A stretch of 64,000 nt of DNA from Theropithecus gelada (Eukaryota; Chordata; Mammalia; Primates; Cercopithecidae), in contig NC_037689.1 in the NCBI RefSeq assembly GCF_003255815.1, positions 49,553,870 to 49,617,869 of the forward strand. Reading direction: 5' to 3'. A program made the translations under genes and the position numbers. The notes under the pieces are model-generated. The model ran no database searches. It worked only from the letters and a program-made list of their open reading frames with translations, and had not been told where the DNA came from. Positions 33,705 through 46,392 of this stretch are shown here, piece by piece; the stretch's first letter is position 1; every line of letters begins with the position of its first letter.

Positions 33705-36331
33705 TATTAATGCCAATAAAAGCTCAAGTGTTTGATATAATTTATTTTCTTAATGAGCTATGTTGCATGAAAACCCTAGTGCTGAAATAAATTCCTTTAG
33801 GCACCTGGGCCTTACATGGTCCAATCTTCATGTTTAGAATCAACATATTCCTCTGAGCTCTAAAGCATTTATTTTATAACAATTTATTATTAAACCCATT
33901 TCATTATAACCTAAAGTCTACTACAATTGCATTTTAAATCAATCACTAACATTTAACTATCTATCAGTACATTACTTCAAATTGATCCAAAGATAGAAAG
34001 AATTAAAAACTGTGTTTATTCATTCATTTATGTAACTCCCTAGAAAGTCAGACATGTTTTGTGCTAAACTTGAACAAGGAAGTGTGTATCCCCAGGATGT
34101 AATGGCTGTTGCATTGGTTCTAATATTAAGGAAAAGGGACTGAAAACTAGATATAAAGAGCCAGGTATATCAGGTGGTCTGAATGCATCTCAAATCTGAA
34201 TCCATCTCTATTTAATTCTGGAAAATTAAATATAGAAGAATTTTATTGGAAGAATATTACTAGTAGCTCAAAGAGTTGAGGGGAGAGCCAGAGAATCAGG
34301 CCCAGGAAATAAGAAGGAACTAAAGAGTTGAGTAATGTTGCAGAAAAAAGAATCTTATTTACAAATGTATCTGCTGCCACTGTCCACAATCTCCTCCATG
34401 ACACACAGGCACCATAGCTAGATGCAGGAAAGCAAATCATAAAATCATTTTCCTTTAGGTCACTAGGCTAAAATAGAGAATCCTTGATGATAATATCTGA
34501 GTGTTGATTTCCATGCTCTGGCCATCAGGAGACGAGAAGAGGACAGATTTTACCTTTGAGCACCTGTCATTGGGAGATGCACTATCACCTACTGAGAACC
34601 TCAGTTTAAAGGTTCTCCAAAATTAGAAAGCCACTTCACTTTCTGAGCAGCCAAAAATGACATCTGTACATTCTCAAAGTCCCAGTAACATTGTTTGAGT
34701 CATATGTAGAGCTTCACCTACAGCCTGTCTCCTCCTGAAAAATCTGATTACATGGCTTATTAAATTAACCTTTTGGTTTAAGCCAGTGTGTTTCAGGTTT
34801 ATCTGTTATGTCCTATGGAGTTCCTACCACCAGCACTCAGGACTTCTGAAATTTTCTCCATTGTGGCATCCCTGTTTCAGGGATCTCCAGATCACACCAG
34901 CTTAACTTTGAGAAGTGGGTTTGTAGCTTTTAATTTTCTAGTATGGTTACCACTACCCAAATATATACTCTTACCCAATCAGATTGTCTGCTTGACTGAA
35001 TTTCCACATGTCACTATGTGGGTTTTCCATTAGAATGTTCTTTCCACCTTTGGGCACATGCCAACCAGGACCAGCACACAACTTCAGATGGCATCGTTCA
35101 TTGCATCCAGCTCAAGCCATGGAGTACATAGCCCATAAAACTGGCTGAACATGGCAGCTTCTTCAAATTTGAGTATTGTTTGGATTATCTTTACTCGGGC
35201 TTCATTCAGAAATTATTTAGTGCAGCTTACAAAAATCTGTAAAATTAAATTAAAAATGAAATAAAATCACTTTTGAATAAAAGGGGGCTCAAAATTTAAA
35301 GAAAAGAAATAACTCGCTCATAACATAGAGTCATACTTTTGTTCTCAACTTTCTAGCAGCCAACCTGCAAAGAGGAAGTATTTGTTTATCCAGGTAATAT
35401 TCCCCATACATCAAAAACAATACAATTGCTTAGGGAAGCACAACTATTAATGAAATTCAAACCAGACACGATCCTCTCAAAGTTAGCTCAGATTCTCAGA
35501 GAAGTAGACACTAAGACAGGATTAAGCAAAGCAAGATTTATTGGGGAAAAATGGATATGAAGGAAAGGAGGAGGGAGCTATCAGACCACAATGCAATTTC
35601 AACACCATGAAGGAGAGATGGAAGGAAGAAAGATTAGGTAGGAAGTCTTAGATTGCATGGTAATTTAAGGAGAGTATTAGCAAGGCTGATGAGGAATCCT
35701 TGAGCCAAAGTTGCTCACTAGAGAAGTCTTGTATCTTACTGGAATATCCCTGCTTTAGTACCCTGGTACATACCATCATTGGCTAGGAAGAGCCTGTGGA
35801 AAGTATGGTAATGGACTCAGAGCTCAACAGCTGGAGTCATTGATCAATTATGCTCCCCATAGCGGAAGATCTGAGAACAACATTTTCATGGCTGCCACAC
35901 TCCCACACTCATTTTGGTGATTGTGAAAAGATGACTACTAAATGTAATTGATTTACTTGAATCGAGCCTGGAACTTTATGTACCTTGGAAACTGACACTT
36001 CCCAATTATTTTAACCTTCATAGCCAGCTGGATTTGACCTTACTCAGATTATGCTGGCTATGAGCTTTATAAATCTTGAAATATGAGAATCCATGCCCCA
36101 TGGAACTGGTGTTCTAGTGAAGGTTATAGACATGTCAGGAATGAAATATAATACAAGGTGAAGGAAATGTGTGTTTAATAAAGGTATAAACAATGTATTG
36201 TGGAGGGGCAGGGAGAAATGAGATATTTCAGTTTTCAATGCACAAGTGGCTTTACAGATGAACAGTTAAGAATAGCCCAATCATTTGCATTTATTGTTTT
36301 AAATAATGAGGGCTAATACATTAATGTAGAT
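33705..36331. other. Unassigned sequence, no gene seen
   Basis: This 2.6 kb has no recognised exon. The section 34500-35230 is more GC-balanced and may hold an old LTR, and 35460-35900 resembles an unassigned antisense LTR with TTTATTGGGGAAAAATGG. Neither could be placed. Confidence 0.45.
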
Positions 36332-36522
36332 CTGTAGGTCTCAAACTTTAGTGCACATCAGAATCATCTGGAGGACTCACTAAAACACAGATTATTGAAT
36401 CCACCCCCACCCAAAGAGTTTCTGATTCAATATATCTGGGGATGGAGCCTGAGAATGCATAACTTTAACAAGTTCCCAGGTGCTGCTAATGGTGGTCTGA
36501 GTAGCACTATAGGAGAACCAAG
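36332..36522 (+). mobile_element. MER5A (hAT-Charlie) DNA transposon, sense
   Basis: The block GTCTCAAACTTTAGTGCACA, ATCAGAATCATCTGGAGGAC, AGAGTTTCTGATTCAATATA, AAGTTCCCAGGTGCTGCTAA is a nearly complete MER5A. Confidence 0.9.
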
Positions 36523-36629
36523 TGAGTAAAACAAAAACTCTGTTTTTAGAATATGAGTTACCCAAAGAATTACTCTCATACCTCTCTCTCCTTAATTAGC
36601 CTTGAACTTACATCATTACAGGATCTCTG

Positions 36630-37099
36630 TTAATTATATATGTACAATGGAGTACTATTAAGCCATAAAAATAATGACATCCAGTCATTTCAACAACATG
36701 GATGGAACTGAAGATCATGTTAAGTGAAATAAGCCAGGCACAGAAAGACAAACATTGCATGTTGTCACTTATGTGTGGGATCTAAACATCAAAACAACTG
36801 AACTCACGGACGTAGAGAGTAGAAGGATAATTACCAGAGGCTGGGAAGAGTAGTGTGGGGCTGGTAGGGAGGTAGGGATTGTTAATGGGTCCAAAAAGTA
36901 GAAAGAATGAATGAGACCTATTTGATAGCACAACAGGGTGACTATAGTTAATAATAACTTAATTGTACATTTTAAAATCACTTAACGGGTGTAATTGGAT
37001 TGCTTGTAACTCAAAGGATAAATGCTTGAGGGAATGAATACCCCATTCTCCATGATGTGCTTATTTCACATTGCATGCCTGTACCTACTAAGTATCTAC

Positions 37100-37102
<3 letters not shown>
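36630..37102 (+). mobile_element. L1 3' end, sense (L1MA-like)
   Basis: Reads from the ORF2 end (TACAATGGAGTACTATTAAG) through the 3'UTR (TACCAGAGGCTGGGAAGAGT, GGGTGACTATAGTTAATAAT, ATACCCCATTCTCCATGATG) to the terminal region. The tail position is taken over by a long TA array. Confidence 0.9.

Positions 37103-37149
<47 letters not shown>
37103..37149. repeat. (TA)n microsatellite
   Basis: About 23 uninterrupted TA units lie at the 3' end of the sense L1. Long self-complementary TA arrays can extrude as cruciforms and are length-unstable. Confidence 0.97.
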
Positions 37150-37152
<3 letters not shown>

Positions 37153-37229
37153 CAGGTTACATAGTAGCTTTGGTATCAAGCAAGTGTGGGTTCCAGATTG
37201 GGACTCTTGGGCTTGTTTTGTTGTTATTA

Positions 37230-37890
37230 ATTTTTTTAATTCATTACCTCTCCCATCCCCGGCACTTTGCAACCACTCATCAATTTTCTGTCGCTGTACT
37301 TTTACCTCTTCCAGAGTGTTATATAAATGGATCCATACAGTGTGTAGATTTGGGAGTCTGGCTTCTTTCACTTACATACATTTGGCATTTTCCCATGTTT
37401 ATGTGTATGAACAAGTATTTTATTCATTTGTATTGCTGAGCAGTATTTCACTGTATGTATACTACACTAGTTTAGCCATTCATCAGTTGAAGGATATCAT
37501 CATCATTTCCCAATTTTGGCATTTATGAATACAGCTGCTATTAATATTCAAGAATATAATCATTTCACTTAGGTAAATCCTAATAGTGGGATTTCTGGGT
37601 CATGTGGCAAGTGTGTGTTTAACTTTATAAAAAACTGCTAAACTATTTTCCAAATTGGTTGTATCATTTCACATTTCCACAGCAATGTATGAGAGATCCA
37701 GTTGCTCTACATCTTTGTCTGCCCTTCATATTTTCAGTTAATTTGTTTTATTTTAGCCATTTTAATATGTAGTGGTATTTTACCAAAAAAAATATATGTA
37801 TAAGTATTTCATTATCATTTTAATTTGAATTTCTCTAATGACTAATGATGCTCATATACATCTTGTTTGGTGAAATTTTGCTTTGGGGTT
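37230..37890 (-). mobile_element. Old L1 3' region, antisense (L1MC/HAL1-like)
   Basis: Read antisense, the order is 3'UTR then ORF2 C-terminus: AACCACTCATCAATTTTCTG, TCTGGCTTCTTTCACTTACA, TGGGATTTCTGGGTCATGTG, TTTCTCTAATGACTAATGAT. It is highly diverged. Confidence 0.8.
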
Positions 37891-38429
37891 TCTAGTAGAG
37901 ATGACTTATAACAGTCTGCCTTCAATTAATGTTATATTACTTCATTTATAGAAGGACTTGAAAATAGTACAATTTATTTCCATTTTCCCTGCCTTTGTGC
38001 TATTGTCATATAGTTTATTTCCATAGCTGTTATAGATAACACAATTTTTAATTATTTTTATTTGAAGATTTGATTATCTTTTAAAGCACTTCAGAATATA
38101 AGGAAACATCATTTTGTATTTACTCACATACTTAACCATTTCCGGTTTCTTCACTCCTTTGTGTAGATGCAGATTTTTATCTGTTAACATTTCCTTCTAC
38201 CTAAAGGATTTCATTTAAAATTGCACATCTACTAGTGATGAAGTCTTTCACTTCTTGTATATTGGAATAAGCTTTTATTTCACTTTTATTTTTGAATTTT
38301 TTTTTTTTTTTTTTTTTTTTTGCTGATTATAAGCTCTAAAGTTGATAGCTTTTTTTGCAGTAATTTGAAGATATTGCTCCACTGTCTTCTGATTTGAACT
38401 GTTCCCAACAAAAAGCCTGCTATATTTCT

Positions 38430-38734
38430 TTTCTTGTTTTTTTTTTTTTTTTGAGATGGAATTTTGCTCTTGTAGCCAGGCTGGAGTGCAATGGCATGAT
38501 CTCGGCTCACTGCAACCTCCACCTCCTGGGTTCAAGCAATTCTCCTGCCTCAGCTTCCCGAATAGCTGGGATTCCAGGTGCATGCCACCACACCCAGCTA
38601 ACTTTTGTATTTTTAGTAGAGACGGAGTTTCACCATGTTGGCCAGGCTTGTCTCAAACTCCCGACCTCAGGTGATCCACCCACCCTGGCCTCCCAAAGCA
38701 CTGGGACTACAGGTGTGAGCCACCACGCCCAGCC
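38430..38734 (-). mobile_element. Alu SINE, antisense (AluS-like), with target-site duplication
   Basis: A complete antisense Alu. The flanks at 38413-38429 and 38735-38751 share 15 of 17 bases around TGCTATATTTCT. A 136-codon frame across it is Alu-derived. Confidence 0.96.
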
Positions 38735-38849
38735 AAGTATGCTATATTTCTATCTTTGTTTTACTCTGCATAACGTGTGTTTGCCCTTCTTCTGGCTACT
38801 TTAAAAATTTTCTCTTTATTACTAGTTTAAAGCAGTTTGATAAGGGTAC

Positions 38850-39136
38850 TTTTTTTTTGAGATGGAGTCTTGCTCTGTCGCCCAGGCTGGAGTGCAGTGG
38901 TGAGATCTCAGCTCACTGCAAGCTCTGCCTCCCGGGTTCATGCCATTCTCCTGCCTCAGCCTTCAGAGTAGCTGGGACTACAGGCCCCTGCCACCACGCT
39001 GGGATAATTTTTTGTATTTTTTTTAGTAGAGACGGGGTTTCACCGTGTTAGCCAGGATGGTCTCGATCTCCTGACCTCGTGATCTGCCCGCCTCCCAAAG
39101 GGCTCTGATTACAGGTGTGAGCCACCGCGCCCGGCC
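38850..39136 (-). mobile_element. AluY-like SINE, antisense, with target-site duplication
   Basis: A complete antisense Alu with AluY-like features such as GCAAGCTCTGCCTCCCGGG and GACCTCGTGATC. The 12-mer TGATAAGGGTAC flanks it at 38838-38849 and 39137-39148 with no mismatch. A small deletion removes part of the CCTCGGCCTCCCAAAG region. Confidence 0.97.
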
Positions 39137-39949
39137 TGATAAGGGTACATTTTAATAAAGTTTTCTCCGTTTTTTTCTCTTGAGGTTTGATCCTTTTAAA
39201 CTTGTTTTTTTATTTTCTTATGCAGGACCACATAAGCCTTTAGTCTAGATCTAATTTTGCCTCTCAACTAAGCCAACATCCTTGTGACAAGTCCACCCTA
39301 TATCTCATGTATTATAGTGTATTTCTAATCTGACTTGTGCAAACAGCAATTTTTTTTCTGGCTCCCATTGAGCCCTGGAGATTTTTCCACTTGCTTCTTT
39401 CAGATAATTCTTTCATAGGCTTCAGGCAGCTTCCTCACATGTATGTTCTGATAAGAACACAGATGAAGACTCAGGGGGATGGGACTCTGCAGATCTTCAG
39501 AGCTTTCTTTCACTGCAATTCTCTCTTTTCTACTCTCCCATCCAAACTCCAGATACCTTCATCTTCCCATATTTCCATGTCTATCTCTTCAACTCAAGGA
39601 CACTGCTGGGCTTTCCTTGGGTTTCCTCACCCTTTGGTAAAATGTATATTTATATCCCCTAAAATGAGTGTAACTTTTTATTTTTAATAATAAGATATGC
39701 AGAATAAGCTTTCAGTTATTTTCCAAATATAACTGATACACTGTCAGAACCATGTAATCATTTTGAAAATAACATATAGTCTCGATAAAGGTGATGTACA
39801 ACTTGGATGTTGCAGGTGATATGACAAGCATCACAGCGTTACTAAAACCACGCCATCATTTATTAACTCTACCATATTGTTGGTTTTTAAGTCAAGAGAT
39901 GTCTTCACCGTTTTGCCTTTTAATATGATATTTTGCTATGTATATGTAG

Positions 39950-40345
39950 ACACCTTTACTGTGGTTCTGTTACATTTTAACAGAATAGTGTCGATATCTC
40001 TTCAAGATACTCATTTTATTCCTTACAGACATACAACTAGTAGTGAGATTGCTGGATCATATGGTAGCTTGATTTTTAATTTTTTGAAGAATATCCGTCT
40101 GTTTTCCCAAATGCTGTACCAATTTGCGTTCCACTAACAATTCACAAGGGTTTCCTTCTCTCAACACCCTAGACAATAGTTGTTATCTTTTGACTTTTTG
40201 GTAATAGCTATCCTAACATGTGTAAGGTGATAGCCCATTGCAGCTTTGATTTGCATTTCCCTGATGATTAGTGAAGGTGAGCGCCTTCTTATGTACCTGT
40301 TGGTCATTTGTATGTCTTCTTTTGCAAAATGTCTATGTATGTTTG
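39950..40345 (-). mobile_element. Old L1 ORF2 C-terminal fragment, antisense
   Basis: Antisense ORF2 order: TGAGATTGCTGGATCATATG, CTGTACCAATTTGCGTTCCA, TTTGATTTGCATTTCCCTGA, TGTATGTCTTCTTTTGCAAA. It is strongly diverged and has no coding capacity. Confidence 0.85.
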
Positions 40346-40904
40346 TTTGTGAAAGAGCTATTTTTTTGTACTCTCATTTTCAGAAAAAAGTTTAAGGTAA
40401 TCTGTGTTGATGTTGTAGTAGTCAGAAACCAAGAGAGACTGATAAAAGAATCCCAGTAATTTTTGGTAAATTCCAGCAGTTTGATAAAAATACATCCAAT
40501 ATTAATGCTTACATACACATATAATATAGTTACAATTTTAAAACTCTTAAAATTATTAATACATTCAAAAGAGTAAAACATAATGTCCAACGTTAATTTC
40601 CTGAAAATTATAGGATAACACTAGTTCAAGTATCTCTTGAGATTACGTTGTGACTTTCCACACGGTTATCCTTTGCCTTCTTCCCAATTAAACTATGAAC
40701 ACATCGTGTTACTGATGTTTAGTTTTCATGTCTCATACAATACCTAATATGTGTTCGATTATTTTTGGCTGAAGAATTGATTGGACTATGAGTGAAATAA
40801 TCAGGACATCTCTACCTACTTGGTGACTAACATGCTAATATAGTGTTCCAAAACTATATTTCCTATAAAAGGATCTATATTCTCCAGAGTTTTTCTTTAA
40901 CCTC
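40346..40904. other. Unassigned AT-rich sequence
   Basis: No gene or repeat recognised. Confidence 0.4.
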
Positions 40905-41345
40905 ATAAAATTATCCCAATCCCTATGATGAAGTCTTTGCACTTAATATTGTTTCTGCCAGAAGTGTTCATCTTACCCATCTCCATCTACTTAGCTCACT
41001 CACTATTTTTCTATCTGATCAATGTCTCCTCCAAGGAGGAGACTACCATGTCCAAAATATCACCTGCCACATTCTAACACATGACCCTGATTTACTTTTC
41101 TTCTGAGAGCTGACAGTTACTTGAAAATATTGTATGTCTGTGTATATGTGTGTATAGTGTATAGCATGTATTTATGTACCACACATATACACATATACAC
41201 ACATACACATTTAATTTGTCTCTTTCACTAGAATGTAAGCTCCTTGACAGCAGCAACAGTTTTCGATGACCACTTTATCTCCAGGGTACAGATGAAAGAC
41301 ACAGAGGAGATATTCAATTACTATATGTCAAGTGAATGAATAGAT
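40905..41345 (+). mobile_element. L2 LINE 3' end, sense
   Basis: Blocks ATTCTAACACATGACCCTGA, then after an imperfect TG/CA insertion (41128-41212) TTCACTAGAATGTAAGCTCC, then an end near AAGTGAATGAATAGATG. The order matches the L2 3' end. Confidence 0.75.
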
Positions 41346-41699
41346 GAAAAGGTGGATGACACAATTCATTACCAGAAGTTTCATCATCAAGACTCTCAGT
41401 AATATAGGGCACATCTGTTTACAGTGATAAATCAGGCTAACTCCTCTGAAAAAGCTCTTGTTACAAATCACCGAGATATGCTGGATAAATATGACCAACA
41501 GGTATTTAACTACATAGCTGAGCTTACAGGAAGCTAAGGGGAAGCCACAGGAGCCACAGATCTATGAAGAGGAGGCTGGAAACCAACTGATAACATAAAA
41601 CTGAAAGTACTGCTATTTAGGGCAGCTGATTCTATCAGAGGTACAAAGAGGAGCTGGTTCAAACAATTGACAAGGAGGGACTCATACCTAACTCATTTT

Positions 41700-41998
41700 T
41701 TGTTGTTGTTGCTTTTGAGATGGAGTCTCGCTCTGTCACCAGGCTGGAGTGCAGTGGCATAATCTCGACTCACTGCAACCTCTGCCTCCCGGGTTCAAGC
41801 AATTCTCCTGCCTCAGCCTCCCAAGTAGCTGGGATTACAGGCATGCGCCACCATGCCCAACTAATTTTTGTATTGTTTTTAGTAGAGATGGGGCTTCACC
41901 ATGTTGGCCAGGATGGCCTTGATCTCCTGACCTCGTGATCTGCCCACCTCAGCCTCCTAAAGTGCTGGGATTACAGGCGTGAGCCACCGCACCTGGCC
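41700..41998 (-). mobile_element. Alu SINE, antisense, inserted in L1, with target-site duplication
   Basis: A complete antisense Alu. The 13-mer CCTAACTCATTTT, which is L1 sequence, occurs at 41687-41699 and 41999-42011 as a perfect target-site duplication. This proves it landed in the L1 after that element was in place. Confidence 0.98.
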
Positions 41999-42011
41999 CC
42001 TAACTCATTTT

Positions 42012-44283
42012 ATGAGACCAGCATCATCCTGATACCAAAACCTGGCACAGATATAATGGAAAATGAAAACTTCAGGTCAGTATCTCTGATGAACATTGAT
42101 GGAAAAATCCTCAATAAAATATTGGCGAACTGAACCCAGCAGCACATCAAAAAGCTTATCCACCACAATCAAGTCAGCTTTATTCCCAATATGCAAGGCT
42201 GGTGCAACATATGCAAATCAATAAACATAATTCATTACATAAACAGAACTAAAGACGAAAACCACATGATTATCTCAATAGACACAGAAAAGGCCTTCAA
42301 TAAAATTCAACATCCCTCATGATAAAAACTCTCAATAAACCAGGTATTGAAGGACCATACCTCAAAATAATAAAAGCCATTTATGACAAACCCACAGCCA
42401 ATATACTGAATGGACAAAAGCTGGAAGCATTCCTCTTGAAAACTGGCACAAGACAAAGATGCCCTCTCTCACCACTCTTACTCAACATAGTGTTGGAAGT
42501 TCTGGCCAGGGCAATCACTCAAGAGAAAGAAATAAAGGGTATTCAAATAAAGGAAGGGAGGAAATCAAATTGTCTTTGTTTGCAGATGACATGATCCTAT
42601 ATCTACAAAACCCCTGACTCAGCCCAGGGGTTTCTTAGGCTGATGAGCAACTTCAGCAAAATCTCAGGATACAAAATCAATATGCAGAAATCACAAGCAT
42701 TCCTACACACAAACAACAGACAAGCAGAGAGCCAAATCATGAATGAACTCCCATCGCAATTGCCACAGAGAATAAAACACCTAGGAATGCAGCTAACAAG
42801 GGAAGTGAAGGACCTCTTCAAAGTGACCTACAAACCATGCCTCAGGGAAACCAAAGAGGACACAAGCAGATGGAAAAACATTCCATGCTGATGCATAGGA
42901 AGAATCAATATCATGAAAATCACCATACTGCCCAAAGCAATTTATAGGCTCAATGCTATTCCCATTAAGCTACCACTGATATTCTTCACAGAATTAGAAA
43001 AAAAAGTTTTAATTCATATGGAACCAAAAAAGAGCTCGTATAGCCACAAAAATCCTAACCAAAAAGAACAAAGCTGGAGGCATCATGCCACCGACTTTAA
43101 ACTATATTATAAAGCTACAGTAACCAAATTAGCATGGTACTGGTACAAAAACAGGCACATAGACCAATAGAACAGAATAGAGTATCCAGAAATAAGCCCA
43201 CACACTTACAACTATCTGATCTTTGACAAACTTGACAAAAACAAGCAATGGGGGAATGATTCCCTATTAAATAAATAGTGCTGGGAGAACTGGCTAGACA
43301 TATGCAGAAAATTGAAACTGGATCCCTTCTTATATAAAAATTAACTCGAGATGGATTAAAGACTTAACTGTAAAACCCCAAATTATAAAAACCCTAGAAG
43401 AAAATCTAGGCAATACCATTCAAGACATAGGCATGGGCAAAGATTTTATGATGAAATCACCAAAAGCAATTGCAACAAAAGCAAAAATTGACAAATGGAA
43501 CCTAATTAAAGAGCTTCTTCACAGCAAAGGATTGTCAGAATGAACAGACAACTTACAGATAGGAGAAAATGTTTGCAATCTATCCATCTGAAAAAGGTTT
43601 AATATCCAGGATCTATAAGTAACTTAAGCAAATTTACAAGAAAAATACCAACAACCACATTAAAAAGTGGGAAAAGAATATGAACAGGCTACTTCTCAAA
43701 AAAAGACATACATGCGGCCAACAAACATATGAAAAAAAGCTTAACATAACAGATCATTGGATAAATGCAAACCAAAACCCCAATGAGATACCATCTCATG
43801 CCTCTCAGAATGACAATTATTAAAAAGTCAAGAAACAACAGATGCTGATGAGGTTGCGGAGAAATAGGAATGCTTTTATGCGATTGGTGGGAATGTAAAT
43901 TAGTTCAACAATTGTGGAAGACAGTGTGGCGACTCTTCAAAGACTTAGAACCAGAAGTACCATTTTACCTGGCAACTCCATTACTGGTTATATACCCAAA
44001 GGAATATAAATCATTCTATTATAAAGATACATGCACACGTATGTTAATTGCAGCACCATTCACAATAGCAAAGACATGGAATCAACCTAAATGCCCATCA
44101 ATGAAAGACTGGATAAAGAAAATATGCTATATATACACCATGGAGTACCATGCAGCCATAAAAAGGAATGAGATCACATCCTTCGCAGGGGCACAGATGA
44201 AGCTGGAAGCCATTATCTTCAGCAAACTAACACAGGAACAGAAAATCAAACATCGTATGTTCTCACTTATAAGTGGGAACTGA
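42012..44283 (+). pseudogene. L1 ORF2 pseudogene (RT and C-terminal domain)
   Basis: Pieces of ORF2 follow in order: the RT with LKTGTRQRCPLSPLLLNIVL (near 42436-42495), the active-site motif FADDMILYL at about 42577-42603 in a shifted frame, the thumb region IYRLNAIPIKLPLIFFTELE (near 42940-43000), and the C-terminal domain at 43870-44283 ending FSLISGN. Frameshifts and stops break the chain at many points, so it is dead, although the catalytic FADD residues survive. Confidence 0.93.
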
Positions 44284-44544
44284 ACAATGTGAACACATGG
44301 ACACAGGGAGGGGAACAACACACACTGGCACTTGTCGGAGGAGGGTGGGGGTGGGGAGAGCGTTAGGGAAAAGAACATGCATGCTTGGCTTAATACCTAG
44401 GTGATGGGTTGATAGGTGCAGCAAACCACCATGGCACACATTTACCTATGTAACAAACCTGCACATCCTCCACATGTACCACAGAACCTAAAAACATAAA
44501 ATAATAAACAATTTAAAAATTAGAAAAAATTCTTTTTCTTTCTT

Positions 44545-44765
44545 AGTATTCAAGAGACTGGCACCTTTACAGCTGGGAATGAAGAAGGAGATAAGTCCTT
44601 AGCTCTCAGAAAGGAGTGGAACAGGGAACAGGCAAAGATGGAACAGGAAAGACCCCATACAAACCCAAAATCTGCACTTTCTATAAAAAAAATGAATTGG
44701 ACAAAAACAAACGTCCTGTCAAAGGCCAATGACAAGGAAAATTGTCTTTCTAGACTTGGGTTCAG
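44545..44765 (+). pseudogene. Possible endogenous retrovirus gag (nucleocapsid end) remnant
   Basis: The + strand from about 44600 to 44720 has the basic, Gln/Glu-rich composition and the spacing of a retroviral gag nucleocapsid region, with one recognisable but broken zinc-knuckle-like stretch near 44670-44700 in which most metal ligands are lost. It directly follows the L1 tail, so the L1 may have landed in or beside an ERV remnant. No LTR or pol is attached. This is a weak call. Confidence 0.3.
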
Positions 44766-45895
44766 GAAGAATTTTTTTTAAAAGTTTGCAATGAGATTTC
44801 ATAACTTCATTCTTGCCCTCGCTTATGATATGAGCTCCTATTTTTTGCTACCCACATAGTCCATAAAAATTCTATGCCACAAAACTAACTTAAAGACACT
44901 CTGAACTGGTTGCAACTTGGGCCACATGACGGAGGTAAATACACCACCTTTCTAGAAGAAGGTAATGGCAAAAAAGAATTCACAGGCTGACTTCATATCA
45001 AGATTCTCTGAATTAAAGTTCAGGATCCAAAGTTACACAGCAGCAGAAGAAAAAAAGTACCATAAGCAAAAATTAGGGAGGAAAAAACGATACTTTTTAA
45101 TGACCAAGAAACTTAAATATTGAAATTAGCAGATAAAGATGATAAAATAAGTATGTATAAGATGTTTAAAGAAATAAAAATGAGAACATTCCAAAGATTA
45201 TTATCACATTTGGGAATTACAACATAAAAATACACAATAATATTCTATATTGTTTAGGGATATGTGAATATGGGAAAAAGAAAATGAAAGAATATTATAA
45301 GCACTAAATTCAAGATTATGATACCTCTGTGAAAGAATGGAGGCAGGGAGAAAAGAGAATAGAGGCATGATTTTTATTTTAGGAGATCTGATTTCAAAGG
45401 TCAGTAGTAATATTTCCTAGTTAAGCGACACGCACATATATATATGTATTGTGTATATATATGTATATATCTGCTTTACTTTTTGGAATTGCATACAGTT
45501 ATCAGGAAATGTATATCATGAACAAAAATATGCAAACATTTTAAAAGTGGAATTTAGAATTGCACAATGAATATAGTTTTCTTAAAATTTTCACAATCTG
45601 TCTTTTTCAGTTGATTGGACACAGTACGGATATTACAAGTCTCAGGTGTTCGAGGCAGTTATTGATACACAGGTAGACCAAGGTGGACAAAGCACAACTG
45701 TGTGGTATAATAAGCCAAAGTAGGATTTATGTAAAATGGAATTGGTCAGAACTTGCAAATCAAATTATTCTATTAGAGCTATTTTATTATTTCTTATATC
45801 TTTGTCCTAGAAGATAGAATGAAAGTCGGATTTACTGGCTGGCAAGTGGGTTAGTACTATATATCAGCTCATTTTGGAACTAAGTTTCTTGAACC
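44766..45895. other. Unassigned AT-rich sequence
   Basis: No exon recognised. It contains a short TA/TG stretch at 45433-45471. Confidence 0.5.
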
Positions 45896-46065
45896 TAGCT
45901 GTGTATTAATATTAACATCACTCAGAAAGGTTTAAAACACACTGATGCCTGAGCCCCAGCCCCAGGAACTCTGACTGGATTGGTTTGGAGTAGAGCTTGG
46001 ACAATGATATTTATTTAAAATGTCCAATATGATTTTAATCTGCAGCCAGTTCAGAATCACTTTCC
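45896..46065 (+). mobile_element. MER20 (hAT-Charlie) DNA transposon, sense
   Basis: The order CACTCAGAAAGGTTTAAAAC, ACTGATGCCTGAGCCCCAGC, TTGGAGTAGAGCTTGGACAA, TTTTAATCTGCAGCCAGTTC matches MER20. Confidence 0.82.
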
Positions 46066-46392
46066 TCAACCAAAATGGTACAGAGATGGCAAATGTCTCC
46101 ATGAAAATCTGAGGATGAAGCTGCAGTCTCTGGATCAATATGACTCTCTAAGCAGTCATTGTCAACTGCTCTTATTAACATGGAAATAGTTTGAAACCTG
46201 TTTTTTACCCCTGATCAAGAACTGTAGGAATGCTTTCAGATTGAGGTAAGAGAATTAGGAATATTGGATGATTCCTATTTGTTTTTCAGGACTCTTGCTT
46301 TTAGATATGAGACCTACGTAACCTCATTTCAGATCTCTGGACATTTTGGGACTCAATATAGTTTGTAAAATATTCCCTTAAAAATATTTTCT

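Larger units (their letters stand above)
37891..39700 (-). mobile_element. Old L1-type sequence, antisense, interrupted by two Alus (tentative)
   Basis: Between and around the Alus at 38430-38734 and 38850-39136 the DNA reads like an antisense old LINE, with TTTAAAAATTTTCTCTTTAT, AGTTTAAAGCAGTTTGATAA and, after the Alus, AACTCAAGGACACTGCTGGG. The family and ends are unclear. A 25-base T run lies at 38297-38321. Confidence 0.4.
41634..44505 (+). mobile_element. L1 LINE, sense, 5'-truncated (primate L1PA/L1PB type), split by Alu
   Basis: It begins in ORF2 before the reverse transcriptase (AGAGGTACAAAGAGGAGCTG), resumes after the Alu at 41999, and runs through the RT, C-terminal domain and 3'UTR (ACATGTACCACAGAACCTAA) to an A-rich tail near 44505. 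ORF1, the 5'UTR and the endonuclease are absent. It covers almost the same L1 region as the element at 9153-12604 but in the opposite orientation. Confidence 0.95.

Noticed and set aside
38394..38804. 136-codon frame on +
   Set aside because: It reads through an antisense Alu. The peptide with WDYRR/SPASASR-like pieces is the usual Alu by-product, with no exon signals of its own.
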